Source of the DNA: Microbacterium sp. Leaf151
GTDB lineage: Bacteria; Actinomycetota; Actinomycetes; Actinomycetales; Microbacteriaceae
DNA: 64,000 bases
Reading direction: 5' to 3'
Assembly: GCF_001424225.1 (NCBI RefSeq)
Contig: NZ_LMOR01000004.1
Coordinates: 558,001 to 622,000, forward strand
Made by a program: the position numbers and the translations under genes. This document shows, piece after piece, positions 54,590-63,319 of this stretch. How positions within the stretch are numbered: the stretch's first letter is position 1; the number at the start of each line of letters is the position of its first letter. The notes beneath the pieces were generated by a model. That model saw only the letters and a program-made list of their open reading frames with translations, made no database searches and was not told the DNA's origin.

Positions 54590-54727
54590 TCACGTGGCGA
54601 TGGCGATGCCGATACCGACGACGGCGAGTCCGCCCAGGACGCCCTGATAGAAGCTCTCCCAGCTCGGGGTCTCCAGGGCGTCGAGCTCCTCGAACTGCAG
54701 CTGCGGCGAAAGAGCGAGAGACGTCAT
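54590..54727 (-). CDS. Daptide-like precursor peptide 1
   Basis: A 45-residue peptide. The leader has FEELDALETP at residues 12-21, then a hydrophobic helical core (FYQGVLGGLAVVG) ending in GIAIAT with C-terminal Thr. Its ATG overlaps the stop of the dehydrogenase gene (ATGA), and its ribosome site GGAGGTGAC is read as the last codons of that enzyme. Shared leader, shared last residues and position among RiPP enzymes identify it. Confidence 0.9.
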   Translation of the reverse strand: MTSLALSPQLQFEELDALETPSWESFYQGVLGGLAVVGIGIAIAT

Positions 54728-55938
54728 GTGTGGTCACCTCCTCTCGATCTCATCGGGATGGTCTCCGGGGCGAGTCGTGACGCGTCGGCGCGTGCGGAGG
54801 TCGGAGCCCACCGGGCCCCCTCGAGCACCGCGCGCACGTCGGACGCCGTGATCCCGGGCAGAGCGGGTGCTCGCCCGCCCCACCACCGCTCCACGCGGAC
54901 CGCCATCGACGTCAGGGCGTCCGGGTCGGGTCGGGTCGCGAGAGGGAGCGCCCATCGCGCGACCAGAGCATCGATGCCCGCCGAGGGAGCGATCGGGAGC
55001 CGCGTCCCGCGAACCACCTCGCGCCAGAAGGCCTCCAACGGCCGCGGCGATCCCCAGCGGGAGTCGCCATCCTCGATGCATCGCCACACGCCGGCGACGA
55101 TCGACGCCGTCGCGCGCATCTTCGTCGTGCGGGCGACGAAGGACACCTCATTGGCGAGGTACCAGTGACGGGGACTGAAGGACACGCGTCCGCGTAAGGC
55201 CGCCGTGCGCTGCGTGGCTGCGCTCCAGCGCGCGATCATCAGCCGCGCCGCGGGCGACAAGGACCCGTCGCCGAGCCCGACGAGGGCGCGGCCGATCGCG
55301 ACGGCGTGTGCGTGCGCCCGGGGGTGCGCACGTTCCGCCGTACTGGCACCGGCCAGACGCAGGATCGCTTCGAGGCATCCGGTCCGGGCCTGCACGCCCG
55401 GGAGCGTGATGTAGTGATCGGCGTCCAGGACGGCGTAGCGCGGGCGAAGCCCCTCGCCGACGATCAGTCGCTGCCCGTGATCCGTCCGGACGATCGCGAC
55501 GGAGTTCGTCTCGGCGGACGTGCCAAGGGTGGTGGGGACGGCGATGACGTCGACCGCCGCGACGTCGGGGGGCGGGAGCGGCACGACCGCGACACGCGCC
55601 GACCGATCGAGCGCCCACGTCAGCGTGCGGGGCGACGCGACGCCGACCGCGGCGACCGCCGCCGTGTCGATCGTCGTGCCCCCTCCCACCGCGACGACCG
55701 TCTCGACCCGGGCGTCCCGGAGTCGCGCGGCGACGGCATCGACGGCCGAGGCGTCGACGCGGGCGGTGTCGAGGGCGACGACGACCGCGGGATGCGCGAC
55801 GACGTCGGCCAGATGCGCGAGCCGCGCGTCGACCACGACAGCCGTCCGACGCCCCGCCGTCGCCGCCGCGCACACCGAACGGGCGACGGAGAACCCGGCG
55901 ACGAGCGTCGATCGTCGCCGGTGCACGATCGCACTCAC
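54724..55938 (-). CDS. Alcohol-dehydrogenase/dehydroquinate-synthase-like enzyme of the daptide-like cluster
   Basis: A 404-residue protein of the iron-type alcohol dehydrogenase / dehydroquinate synthase superfamily. The NAD-binding loop VVAVGGGTTIDTAAVAA and PTTLGTSAETN are clear. In the metal region, the Asp and His of Fe-ADHs (GMDALTH) are not kept; TGCLEAILRLAG instead resembles the Glu-containing AEVIK segment of dehydroquinate synthases. A later His is in SPRHWYLANE. In daptides this class oxidises the C-terminal Thr, leading to decarboxylation to an aminoketone. The GTG start at 55938 overlaps the aminotransferase stop by 4 nt. Confidence 0.83.
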   Translation of the reverse strand: MSAIVHRRRSTLVAGFSVARSVCAAATAGRRTAVVVDARLAHLADVVAHPAVVVALDTARVDASAVDAVAARLRDARVETVVAVGGGTTIDTAAVAAVGVASPRTLTWALDRSARVAVVPLPPPDVAAVDVIAVPTTLGTSAETNSVAIVRTDHGQRLIVGEGLRPRYAVLDADHYITLPGVQARTGCLEAILRLAGASTAERAHPRAHAHAVAIGRALVGLGDGSLSPAARLMIARWSAATQRTAALRGRVSFSPRHWYLANEVSFVARTTKMRATASIVAGVWRCIEDGDSRWGSPRPLEAFWREVVRGTRLPIAPSAGIDALVARWALPLATRPDPDALTSMAVRVERWWGGRAPALPGITASDVRAVLEGARWAPTSARADASRLAPETIPMRSRGGDHT

Positions 55939-57185
55939 GCCCACCGCTCCGTCATCCGGGCGATGCCCACCCGGATGGCCGCGTCGAGTTCCGCGAAATC
56001 GGCGTCGGTGTAACCGTAGGCGGGGAGGAGCTGGATGCCGTCGACCCCCGGATGCACGATCGCCCCGGCCGTGTGGATCGCGTCCACCAGCTCGGCGACG
56101 CGCGCAGGGGGCAGGCGGGGCTCGACGGGGTCTGCGAGCGCCAGGCCGAGGAAGGCACCGCGACCCCGGACCTCGACGGCGAGACCGTCGCGGACGAGGC
56201 CGTCGGCGAGTGCCCGGACGCCTGCGCTCACACGCGCGACGGCATCCCGCGTCCCGCGTCCGCGGAACTCCTCCGCGACGGCGCTCACCGCAGCGGCGCA
56301 CGTCGGAGTCCCGGCCTGGGTCTCGCCGTGCACGAACACGGCACCGCGGTCGGCGAACTCCGCCGCGACACGCGCACCGACGAGTACGGCCGCGGCTCCG
56401 ACCGCTCCGTTGGTGAGGGCCTTGGACAGCACCAGCAGGTCAGGCGAGCGCGACCACTCCTCCGAGGCGAAGAGCGGCCCGGTGCGACCGAATCCCGTCG
56501 CGACCTCGTCCGCGACGAGCAGGAAGCCGTGCTCGTCGCGGAGGTCGAGAACCGTCTCGACGAACGCTGTCGGAAGCGGGTGAGCGCCGGTGCCGAGCAC
56601 CGGCTCGACGACGACGGCGGCTACGCGGGGCCCTTCGCGTCGCAGGAGCGCTCCGAGATCCTCACCCCCGTCGCGATACTCGACGTGACGCACCGCGCGG
56701 CGGTCGAGTGCGTACGCGCCCTGGCCGAGCGCGTCGCCGCTCAGCGCGTGGCTGCCGTACATCGTGCCGTGGTAGCTGCCGCGCAGACCGACGACGAGCG
56801 TGCGCGCACCCTCGCCGCGCTCCCCCTGGTACTGCCGCACGAGCTTCATCACCGCGTCGTTGGCCGCGCCGCCCGAGGTGGAGAAGATCACGCGGCGATA
56901 CGACTCGCGACCCGCCAGGTCGAGCAGGGCGTCCGCAGCCTCGAGCGCGGGGCCGTGGACGGCGCGGAACAGCGTGAGATACGACGCGTCGTGCAGGGCT
57001 TTCGCGACCGCGTCGGCGACACCCTCGTGGCCGTAGCCGAGCGGCACGTTCCACAGGCCGCTCGTCGCGCACAGGCGCTCCGACCCGTCGGCATAGCGGA
57101 TGCGGTGGCCGCGCGCCGAGATCGCGATCCGATCGGCGCCGAAGGTCGCGTCGGCGCGCACCAGGGCCGGCCAGACGGAACTCAC
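55935..57185 (-). CDS. Class III PLP aminotransferase of the daptide-like cluster
   Basis: A 416-residue class III aminotransferase. FSTSGGAANDAVMKLVRQYQ, GSYHGTMYGSHALSG, the PLP-aspartate in LLVADEVATGFGRTG and the Schiff-base lysine in LVLSKALTNG are present. In daptide biosynthesis it aminates the ketone left at the peptide C-terminus, producing the second amino end. The GTG at 57185 overlaps the upstream gene stop by 4 nt, and its own stop is coupled to the dehydrogenase gene. Confidence 0.9.
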   Translation of the reverse strand: MSSVWPALVRADATFGADRIAISARGHRIRYADGSERLCATSGLWNVPLGYGHEGVADAVAKALHDASYLTLFRAVHGPALEAADALLDLAGRESYRRVIFSTSGGAANDAVMKLVRQYQGERGEGARTLVVGLRGSYHGTMYGSHALSGDALGQGAYALDRRAVRHVEYRDGGEDLGALLRREGPRVAAVVVEPVLGTGAHPLPTAFVETVLDLRDEHGFLLVADEVATGFGRTGPLFASEEWSRSPDLLVLSKALTNGAVGAAAVLVGARVAAEFADRGAVFVHGETQAGTPTCAAAVSAVAEEFRGRGTRDAVARVSAGVRALADGLVRDGLAVEVRGRGAFLGLALADPVEPRLPPARVAELVDAIHTAGAIVHPGVDGIQLLPAYGYTDADFAELDAAIRVGIARMTERWA

Positions 57186-58291
57186 GCGCCTCCTCCGAGA
57201 ACCACCGTCGCCGAGGGACCGGCGCCCGATGCCCCCGGCCCGGGAACCGGCGACGCCGAGACCGCGCGCGCGGAGCGGGCGGGCTGGGATGCCAGGGGCA
57301 CGCCGGCACGGACTCCGAGACGCCCCGCGGCCTCGGCGCACAACTGCGCGGCGGTCGTCTCGGGGATCCGCTCCATCCGCGCGAGACGCTCCGTGGCACG
57401 GTTCGGATCGCTGGAGGTCTGCAGGGTCGCCACGACCCTGGCCGTCAGGTCGGAGAGGCGCTGCCGGCGACGCGTGCGCAGGTCGGCGAGGAGCACGCCG
57501 CCCGCCGTCTCCACGAGGAAGGCGTCGTCGGGTCCCGGCTGCGCGTCACCCTCCGACGCCGCGTCCGCCGACCAGCCGAACCCGTCGATCCGCCCCTCGC
57601 CGGGTCGGATCCCGAGCACGCCCCAGACCTGTGCGGCACGCAGGTAACGCGCGAGCCACGACCGGGAGCCGAGTCCGTCGACGACGACGGTCTCGGCGAC
57701 GACTCCCGTCAGCGCCGTCCACCGCGGGCGGGAGGCCCACAGGTCGTCGACGGCGGTGTCGACGGCTCCCAGTCGCTCGCCCTGGGCGCCCGCGGTGATG
57801 CGGCCATCGGCGTGGACGTGAAGCGCTTTCGGCGGGGCGACGTCGAACGGCGCGTCGACCGTCCCGGCATCGGCGAGCCGCAGTCTCGGGTCGACGAGCG
57901 GACCGGCGAAGACTCCCGCGTCTCGGGCGAGATCGGCGTCGTCGAGGAAAGCACGCCATCCGTCGAGGTCGAAGAAGCGCATGGCGGTCGGACCCACGAG
58001 CTCGACGTAGGCCGCCGACGCGTAGTGCTGCAGATCGATCGCGTGACCGGCGACGTGGAGCATGTCGCCGATGTCGTCGAACGCACCCCGGTAGCCGATG
58101 ACCCGCGCCGCCGTCTCCACCGGGAGGGCGTCGGGGACGAGAAGGACGTCGTCCGCGCCGAGCGTGACCGCGACCCGGCCGGCGGATGCGCCCGGAGCGC
58201 AGAACACCGCACGCCGGAACGACCGGGGCCGCCCCGTGATCCATTCCACGACGACGCGGGCGTCGCGCTCGTCGACGGTTCCTCCGGCCAC
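57182..58291 (-). CDS. Probable RiPP recognition protein, first gene of the daptide-like operon
   Basis: A 369-residue soluble protein with no catalytic motif recognised. Its place as first gene, coupled to the aminotransferase, and its size match the recognition (RRE-containing) protein of daptide clusters that presents the leader to the enzymes. That assignment rests mainly on context. The N-terminal part (VVVEWITGRPRSFRRAVFC; GADDVLLVPDALPVETAARV) is mixed alpha/beta; the C-terminal 60 residues are Pro/Ala/Ser-rich. GTG 58291 is chosen because GGGGAGG lies 6 nt upstream; the frame extends further without a ribosome site. Confidence 0.7.
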   Translation of the reverse strand: MAGGTVDERDARVVVEWITGRPRSFRRAVFCAPGASAGRVAVTLGADDVLLVPDALPVETAARVIGYRGAFDDIGDMLHVAGHAIDLQHYASAAYVELVGPTAMRFFDLDGWRAFLDDADLARDAGVFAGPLVDPRLRLADAGTVDAPFDVAPPKALHVHADGRITAGAQGERLGAVDTAVDDLWASRPRWTALTGVVAETVVVDGLGSRSWLARYLRAAQVWGVLGIRPGEGRIDGFGWSADAASEGDAQPGPDDAFLVETAGGVLLADLRTRRRQRLSDLTARVVATLQTSSDPNRATERLARMERIPETTAAQLCAEAAGRLGVRAGVPLASQPARSARAVSASPVPGPGASGAGPSATVVLGGGA

Positions 58292-58338
58292 CGGACACCT
58301 CCCCTCGCCGCAGCTCCGCGCTCGTCCGGAGTGCGGAG

Positions 58339-58378
58339 GTCCCCGTTGAGACCGGGGACTGAGAAGGAATGTATACAT
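58339..58378 (-). promoter_or_regulatory. Probable promoter, palindrome and leader hairpin of the daptide-like operon
   Basis: The palindrome ATGTATACAT (58369-58378) is the only AT-rich spot before the first gene and can supply a TATACAT-type -10 box on the minus strand. Downstream, the leader can form a perfect 7-bp hairpin, GTCCCCG / CGGGGAC (58339-58359), some 45 nt before the start codon. The palindrome could also be an operator. Confidence 0.6.
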
Positions 58379-58507
58379 GCCTTGCTTGCCGCGCGAGGGG
58401 GGAGAGTTCCGATTCACCCGGTGGTCCAGAGGCGATCACCTCACCAGACGGACGGGCCGATCGACGGCGAGCGAGCGCGGCGACATCACGGCCGGGAACG
58501 CCACGCC

Positions 58508-58611
58508 GTCACGGTCAAGGAACGTCAGGACACACGCCCAGCGACGACAGGACGTCACCGTCAGGGAACGTCAGGACATCACGCCCAGCGACGACAGGAC
58601 GTCACGGTCGG
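58508..58611. repeat. 46-47-bp direct repeat, 2.3 copies, upstream of the daptide-like operon
   Basis: Copies begin at 58508 and 58554 with GTCACSGTCA, each containing GGAACGTCAGGACA and GCCCAGCGACGACAGGAC; a third, truncated copy begins at 58601. The array is non-coding and lies between the ABC exporter terminator and the peptide operon promoter. Confidence 0.85.
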
Positions 58612-58657
58612 GAGATGACGCGACAGCGGGGCCCGCGACAACTCGACAGCACAGGAG

Positions 58658-58690
58658 GGGGATGCCATGGCCGGAGGACCGTGGCATCCC
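58658..58690 (-). terminator. Terminator after the ABC exporter pair
   Basis: GGGATGCCATGG and CCGTGGCATCCC form an 11-12-bp stem with one G-U or mismatched position, 12 nt after the stop codon. It insulates the peptide operon from upstream transcription. Confidence 0.8.
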
Positions 58691-58701
58691 TCTTCCGTCG
58701 G

Positions 58702-60519
58702 TCAGACGAGCGACTCCCGCCAGGCGGCGTGCAGCTGCGCGAACTTGCCCGTGCCCGCGATGAGGGCGGCGGGGGTGTCGTCCTCGATGATGCGGCCGTG
58801 CTCCATGACGAGCACCCGGTCGGCGATCGCCACCGTCGACAGCCGGTGGGCGATGATGATCGCCGTGCGGTCGGCGAGAAGGGTCTGCAGCGCGTCCTGG
58901 ATCTGGCGTTCGCTGGGGATGTCGAGTGACGCCGTCGCCTCGTCGAGGATCAGCACCGCAGGGTCGGCGAGGAACGCCCGCGCGAACGAGATCAGCTGGC
59001 GCTGACCCGCCGACACACGTCCGCCGCGCTTGTTCACGTCGGTGTCGTAACCGTCGGGCAGCTTCTGAATGAACCCGTCGGCGCCCACGGCACGAGCGGC
59101 CGCGCGGATCTCGTCCATCGAGGCCTCGGGCTTGCCGAGGGCGATGTTGTCGGCGACGGTCCCGCTGAACAGGTAGGCCTCCTGCGTGACCATGACGATC
59201 GCGCGGCGCAGATCCTTCGGGTGCAGCCGGCGCAGGTCGACGTCGTCGAGCGTCACGGCTCCCCGGGTGGGGTCGTAGAACCGCGACACGAGCTTCGCCA
59301 GGGTCGACTTGCCGGCGCCGGTCGTGCCCACCAGGGCGATGGTCTGTCCCGCGGGGATGTCGAGCGAGAAGTGCGGCAGGATGACGCGGTCGTCGGAGTA
59401 GCCGAACGTGACCTCGTCGAAGCGCACGTGCCCGCGCGCCGACCAGAGGTCGATCGGGTCGGTGGGATCGGGGACCGTGGGCTGCTCCTCGAGCACGCCC
59501 GACACCTTCTCGAGCGCCGCGGTGGCCGACTGGTAGGAGTTCAGGAAGAACGCGACCTCCTGCAGCGGCGAGAAGAAGTTGCGCACGTACAGCACGGCGG
59601 CCGTCAGCACGCCGATCTCGAGCGGACCCGCGATCACCCGGCCTCCGCCCCAGAGCAGAACCACCGCGACCGAGACGGCGGCGACGGCCATGATGCCCGG
59701 CTCGAACGTTCCGAACAGCTTGATCGAGCGCATGTTGACGTCGCGGTAGTCGTCGGCGAGTTTGCCGAACTCCTCGTCGTTGCGCGGTTCCTTTCGGAAC
59801 GCCTTGACGGCGCGGATGCCGGTCATGGTCTCGACGAACTTCACGATGACCTGGGCGCTGATGACGCGCGACTCGCGGTAGATGACCTGCGAGCGCGTGT
59901 AGAACCACCGCATGAGCAGGTACATCGGCAGGCCCATGACCGTGAGGATCAGGCCCGACTGCCAGTCGATGAGGAACAGTGCGGCCAGCGTGAACAGGCC
60001 GTAGAGCACGCCCGACACCAGCTCGTTGAGACCGCCGTCGAGGAGCTCGCGGATGGTGTCGAGATCGCTCGTCTGGCGCGAGATGATGCGCCCCGAGGTG
60101 TAGGACTCGTGGAACTCCAGGCTCAAGCGCTGGGTGTGCAGGAAGATGCGCTTGCGGAGATCGAGCATGACGGCCTGCGTCAGGCGCGCGGCCACGACGA
60201 CGTACCAGCCGATGAGCACCGCCCCGCCGATTCCCGCGAGCAGGTACACCCCGACGACGCCGATGGTCGGCATCCAGTCGCTGCGCTCGATCACGGCGGG
60301 CAGGGCGTTGTCGATGCCGAAAGCGATCAGCGCCGGGCCTGCGACGCGCAGAGCCGTCGACACGACCAGCACCGCGGCAGCGAGCACGAGCTGCCTGCGC
60401 AGGGGCGACACGAGCGAGCCGAGCAGGCGGAGGGAGCGCTGACGGATGGCGCGGCTCTCGTCACGCGTGTAGTCGGAGCGGTCTTCGCCGCTGGTTCCGG
60501 AGACGGTCGCGGTGGTCAT
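58702..60519 (-). CDS. Heterodimeric ABC exporter, subunit B
   Basis: A 605-residue half-transporter with six membrane helices (about 30-330) and an ATPase domain: Walker [11 protein letters not shown]-loop [10 protein letters not shown], signature [17 protein letters not shown], Walker [13 protein letters not shown] with the catalytic glutamate, and H-loop AHRLS. It overlaps its partner gene by 4 nt (60516-60519). The signature Ser-Ala-Gly departs from LSGGQ, while Walker B is intact, so the two composite ATP sites should differ. A lipid, drug or peptide substrate is possible. Nearness to the peptide cluster is suggestive but a terminator separates them. Confidence 0.9.
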   Translation of the reverse strand: MTTATVSGTSGEDRSDYTRDESRAIRQRSLRLLGSLVSPLRRQLVLAAAVLVVSTALRVAGPALIAFGIDNALPAVIERSDWMPTIGVVGVYLLAGIGGAVLIGWYVVVAARLTQAVMLDLRKRIFLHTQRLSLEFHESYTSGRIISRQTSDLDTIRELLDGGLNELVSGVLYGLFTLAALFLIDWQSGLILTVMGLPMYLLMRWFYTRSQVIYRESRVISAQVIVKFVETMTGIRAVKAFRKEPRNDEEFGKLADDYRDVNMRSIKLFGTFEPGIMAVAAVSVAVVLLWGGGRVIAGPLEIGVLTAAVLYVRNFFSPLQEVAFFLNSYQSATAALEKVSGVLEEQPTVPDPTDPIDLWSARGHVRFDEVTFGYSDDRVILPHFSLDIPAGQTIALVGTTGAGKSTLAKLVSRFYDPTRGAVTLDDVDLRRLHPKDLRRAIVMVTQEAYLFSGTVADNIALGKPEASMDEIRAAARAVGADGFIQKLPDGYDTDVNKRGGRVSAGQRQLISFARAFLADPAVLILDEATASLDIPSERQIQDALQTLLADRTAIIIAHRLSTVAIADRVLVMEHGRIIEDDTPAALIAGTGKFAQLHAAWRESLV

Positions 60520-62378
60520 CGGGTCGCCTCCTTCTCGGTCCGGGCGTCGTCGTCGGCGGTGATCACCGGGATCGCCCCCGTGCGCGCCTCGCGCTCGGCC
60601 TCTTCGAGGCTCGAGATGACGTAGCGGTAGTGGTCGCTCTCGCGGAGCAGGTCGGAGTGGGTGCCCACGGCGGTGACGCGTCCGTCCTCGAGGAGGGCCA
60701 CGCGATCGGCGAGGGTGACGGTGGAGGGGCGGTGCGCGACGACCAGGGCGGTCGTCTCGCTCAGCACCTCGCGGAGTGCGTCTTCGACGAGTGCCTCGGT
60801 GTCGACGTCGAGCGCCGACAGGGGGTCGTCGAGCACGAGCACGGCGGGACGCGCGGCGACGGCGCGCGCGAGCGCGAGACGCTGACGCTGGCCCCCGGAG
60901 AGGCTGAGCCCCTCCTCGCCGATGACCGTGTCGAGACCGTCGGGCAGGTCGTAGACGAAGTGCGCCTGAGCGACCTGGAGCGCTTCGCGGAGGATCTCCT
61001 CGGCACGTTCGGAGCCGGGCGTGAGGTCTTCACGGCCGAGTAGGACGTTGTCGCGCACCGACTGCGAGAACAGCGTGGCGTCTTCGAAGGCCATGCCGAC
61101 GTGGCGGCGCAGTTCGGCGAGCGTGAGGTCGCGCACATCGACGCCGTCGATCAGCACACGACCGCCGGTGACGTCGTAGAGGCGACCGGGCAGGGTCGTG
61201 AGCGTCGTCTTGCCGGAGCCGGTGAGCCCCACGAGCGCCATCGTCTCGCCCGGACGCAGCACGAGGTCGACGCCGTCGAGCAGGTCGCGCTCGGTGGCGG
61301 CGGCATCCTGATACCGGAAGTGGGCGTTCTCGAACGTGAGCTCCCCTCGCGGCTCCGTGATCGTGCGCGGGTTCTCGGGGTCGACGATGGTGTTCTGCTC
61401 GTCGAACACCTCGAAGATGCGGTCGGTCGCCGTGCGCGCGTCGAGTAGGAACGAGAACAGGAAGCCGATGGACTCCATGGGCCAGCGCAGCACGGTGGCC
61501 ATGGCGAAGAAGGCCACGAGCTCGGCCACCTGAAGCTGTCCGAGCTGGGTCAGCACGATGCCCGCGCCCAGGCACACCGCGAAGGCGATGTCGGGCAGTA
61601 GCACGAGCCAGAACCAGATCCAGCCGACGGCACGGGCCTTGTCGATCTCGGTCTCGCGCAGCGACTCGGCCTGACGGGTGAACTTCTGCAGAGCGTGCTT
61701 GCCGCGGCCGAACGCCTTGAGCACGCGGATGCCGTGGACGCTCTCCTCCACCGAGGTGGCGAGGTCGCCGGCCTGGTCCTGGCTCTGGCGGGTCAGTGCG
61801 CCGTAGCGCTTCTCGAAGCGGAAGCCGACGTAGATCACCGGGGCGGAGGTCACCAGGAACAGCGCGCCCAGCAGCCAGTGCCAGCGGAACAGCAGAACGG
61901 CGCCGATGCCGATGGTCAGCATGTTGACCACGAGCAGGATGACGCCGAAGGCCAACCAACGGCGCAGCATGCTGATGTCCTGCATCATGCGCGAGAGCAG
62001 CTGACCCGACTGCCACCGGTCGTGGAACGCGACGGGGAGGCTCTGCAGGCGCGAGTAGAACGACTGACGCAGGTCGTACTCCACCTTGGTGGCGGGCGCG
62101 AGCACGAACCAGCGGCGCAGCCACACCATCGCGGCTTCGGCGAGACCGAGGCCGAGCACGGCGAGCGAGCCCCAGACGAGGGCGCCCGGATCGAGCGAGG
62201 CGATCGGGCCGGCGACGATCTGCTCGAGCACCAGCGGGATGGCCAGCGCGAGCAGGCTCGCGACGAGGGCGGTGGCGGCACCCGCGATGAGGCGCGGAAG
62301 CACCGGCCGGGCGATGGGCAGCAACCGCGCGAGGGCGCGCGGCGTGGAGAGACGGGGAGGAGGCGTTGAGGTGGTCAT
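60516..62378 (-). CDS. Heterodimeric ABC exporter, subunit A (degenerate site)
   Basis: A 620-residue half-transporter. After six helices, the ATPase domain has Walker [10 protein letters not shown], a Q-loop in which Gln is Glu ([11 protein letters not shown]), canonical signature [16 protein letters not shown], and Walker [13 protein letters not shown] in which the catalytic Glu is Asp. These changes are typical of the partner that forms the non-hydrolysing site in asymmetric exporters such as TM287/288 or LmrCD. ATG 62378 lies 111 nt after a short open frame with a strong ribosome site. Confidence 0.9.
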   Translation of the reverse strand: MTTSTPPPRLSTPRALARLLPIARPVLPRLIAGAATALVASLLALAIPLVLEQIVAGPIASLDPGALVWGSLAVLGLGLAEAAMVWLRRWFVLAPATKVEYDLRQSFYSRLQSLPVAFHDRWQSGQLLSRMMQDISMLRRWLAFGVILLVVNMLTIGIGAVLLFRWHWLLGALFLVTSAPVIYVGFRFEKRYGALTRQSQDQAGDLATSVEESVHGIRVLKAFGRGKHALQKFTRQAESLRETEIDKARAVGWIWFWLVLLPDIAFAVCLGAGIVLTQLGQLQVAELVAFFAMATVLRWPMESIGFLFSFLLDARTATDRIFEVFDEQNTIVDPENPRTITEPRGELTFENAHFRYQDAAATERDLLDGVDLVLRPGETMALVGLTGSGKTTLTTLPGRLYDVTGGRVLIDGVDVRDLTLAELRRHVGMAFEDATLFSQSVRDNVLLGREDLTPGSERAEEILREALQVAQAHFVYDLPDGLDTVIGEEGLSLSGGQRQRLALARAVAARPAVLVLDDPLSALDVDTEALVEDALREVLSETTALVVAHRPSTVTLADRVALLEDGRVTAVGTHSDLLRESDHYRYVISSLEEAEREARTGAIPVITADDDARTEKEATR

Positions 62379-62489
62379 GATCCTCGTGGGGTCGAAGCGG
62401 GCGCCGGGATCGGGCGCGGACAGGAAGTCGGGGGCGCGACGAGGATCGTCGGCCGGGCGGAGCGGCGGCGCCGGAGCGCAGACGTGGCC

Positions 62490-62564
62490 CTAGGAGCGTC
62501 GGGCGAGGCGCACAGCGACGGAGGAGGCGACTGCCGGGGCGACGGGGGCGTCGATCGGTTCCAT
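62490..62564 (-). CDS. Possible 24-residue leader peptide before the ABC exporter
   Basis: A short frame, starting MEPIDAPVAPAV and ending VRLARRS, follows a near-perfect AAGGAGG ribosome site. It ends 111 nt before the exporter genes. Such leader peptides can sense translation inhibitors and control transporter expression by attenuation. The Arg-rich end could stall ribosomes, but no clear competing hairpins were worked out. Conservation is untested. Confidence 0.5.
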   Translation of the reverse strand: MEPIDAPVAPAVASSVAVRLARRS

Positions 62565-62701
62565 GGCATCCTCCTTGGTCGAATGAAGCTCCCGCGGGGG
62601 GGACGGCAGCCCTCCAGATTATCTCCGCGAGGCCGCCAGGGGCAAGGGTGTCTTGCCGCACCCGGGTTGAGTCGCGGTCACACGCGGCTTCAGGCAGCGG
62701 C

Positions 62702-62802
62702 GCCTCGCATCCGCGACCGGTTCATCCCCGCGACCTCTCGCTTCCGCCACCGGGGTCAGACGGAGGTGCCTCGCATCCGCAAACGGGTCGCCCCCCGCGA
62801 CC
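62702..62802. repeat. Diverged repeat GCCTCGCATCCGC...CGCGACC
   Basis: Two copies of about 34 nt (62702-62735 and 62768-62802) share GCCTCGCATCCGC and end in CCGCGACC. Related fragments such as CAAACGGGTC continue into the end of ogt. The stretch is otherwise empty. Confidence 0.65.
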
Positions 62803-62821
62803 AGTTTCATCTGCAAACGGG

Positions 62822-63319
62822 TCAGGCCGCGACCTCCCGCGTGAGGAGCGCCCGCTTCACGTCGGTGCCCCACGCGAAACCTCCCATCGTGCCGTCGCCG
62901 CGCAGCACGCGGTGGCAGGGGACGAAGAGCGCGACGGCGTTGCGAGCGCAGATGGATGCCGCGGCCCGCACCGCCGCGGGCGATCCGAGCGCCGCGGCGA
63001 AGCCCGTGTAGGTGAGCGGGTCGCCGGGGGTGATGCGCCGCAGGGCCTCCCAGCCCGCGAGCTGCAGGGTGGTGCCCCACTGCGCGACGGCGACGCCGTC
63101 GATGGCCGCGAGGTCGCCCGCGTAGTAGGCACGGACGGCCTCGGCCGCCGCCGTCTCACCGGCGACGACGGTGGCGGGGCGGCGATCCGGTCGGAGGCGT
63201 GCCGCCACCGCGTCGGGGTCGTTGGTCCAGCCGGACACGATCACCCGATCGTCTTCGTCGGCCAGGATCGCGAAGGGGCCGTCGGGCGTCTCGACGAACT
63301 GCAGGGTCGCGGTGGTCAT
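62822..63319 (-). CDS. ogt: Methylated-DNA-protein-cysteine methyltransferase
   Basis: A 165-residue DNA repair protein that moves the alkyl group from O6-alkylguanine to its own cysteine. The active site is [11 protein letters not shown]; the helix-turn-helix and arginine-finger region is [10 protein letters not shown], preceded by [15 protein letters not shown]. The ATG at 63319 overlaps the stop of the glycosylase gene by 4 nt, so the two alkylation-repair proteins are made together, equivalent to Ada-AlkA units in other bacteria. Confidence 0.93.
   Translation of the reverse strand: MTTATLQFVETPDGPFAILADEDDRVIVSGWTNDPDAVAARLRPDRRPATVVAGETAAAEAVRAYYAGDLAAIDGVAVAQWGTTLQLAGWEALRRITPGDPLTYTGFAAALGSPAAVRAAASICARNAVALFVPCHRVLRGDGTMGGFAWGTDVKRALLTREVAA

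Noticed and set aside
58702..62378. Assigning the heterodimeric ABC exporter to the daptide-like cluster
   Set aside because: A terminator and a separate promoter lie between them, and the cluster already encodes its own ABC transporter.
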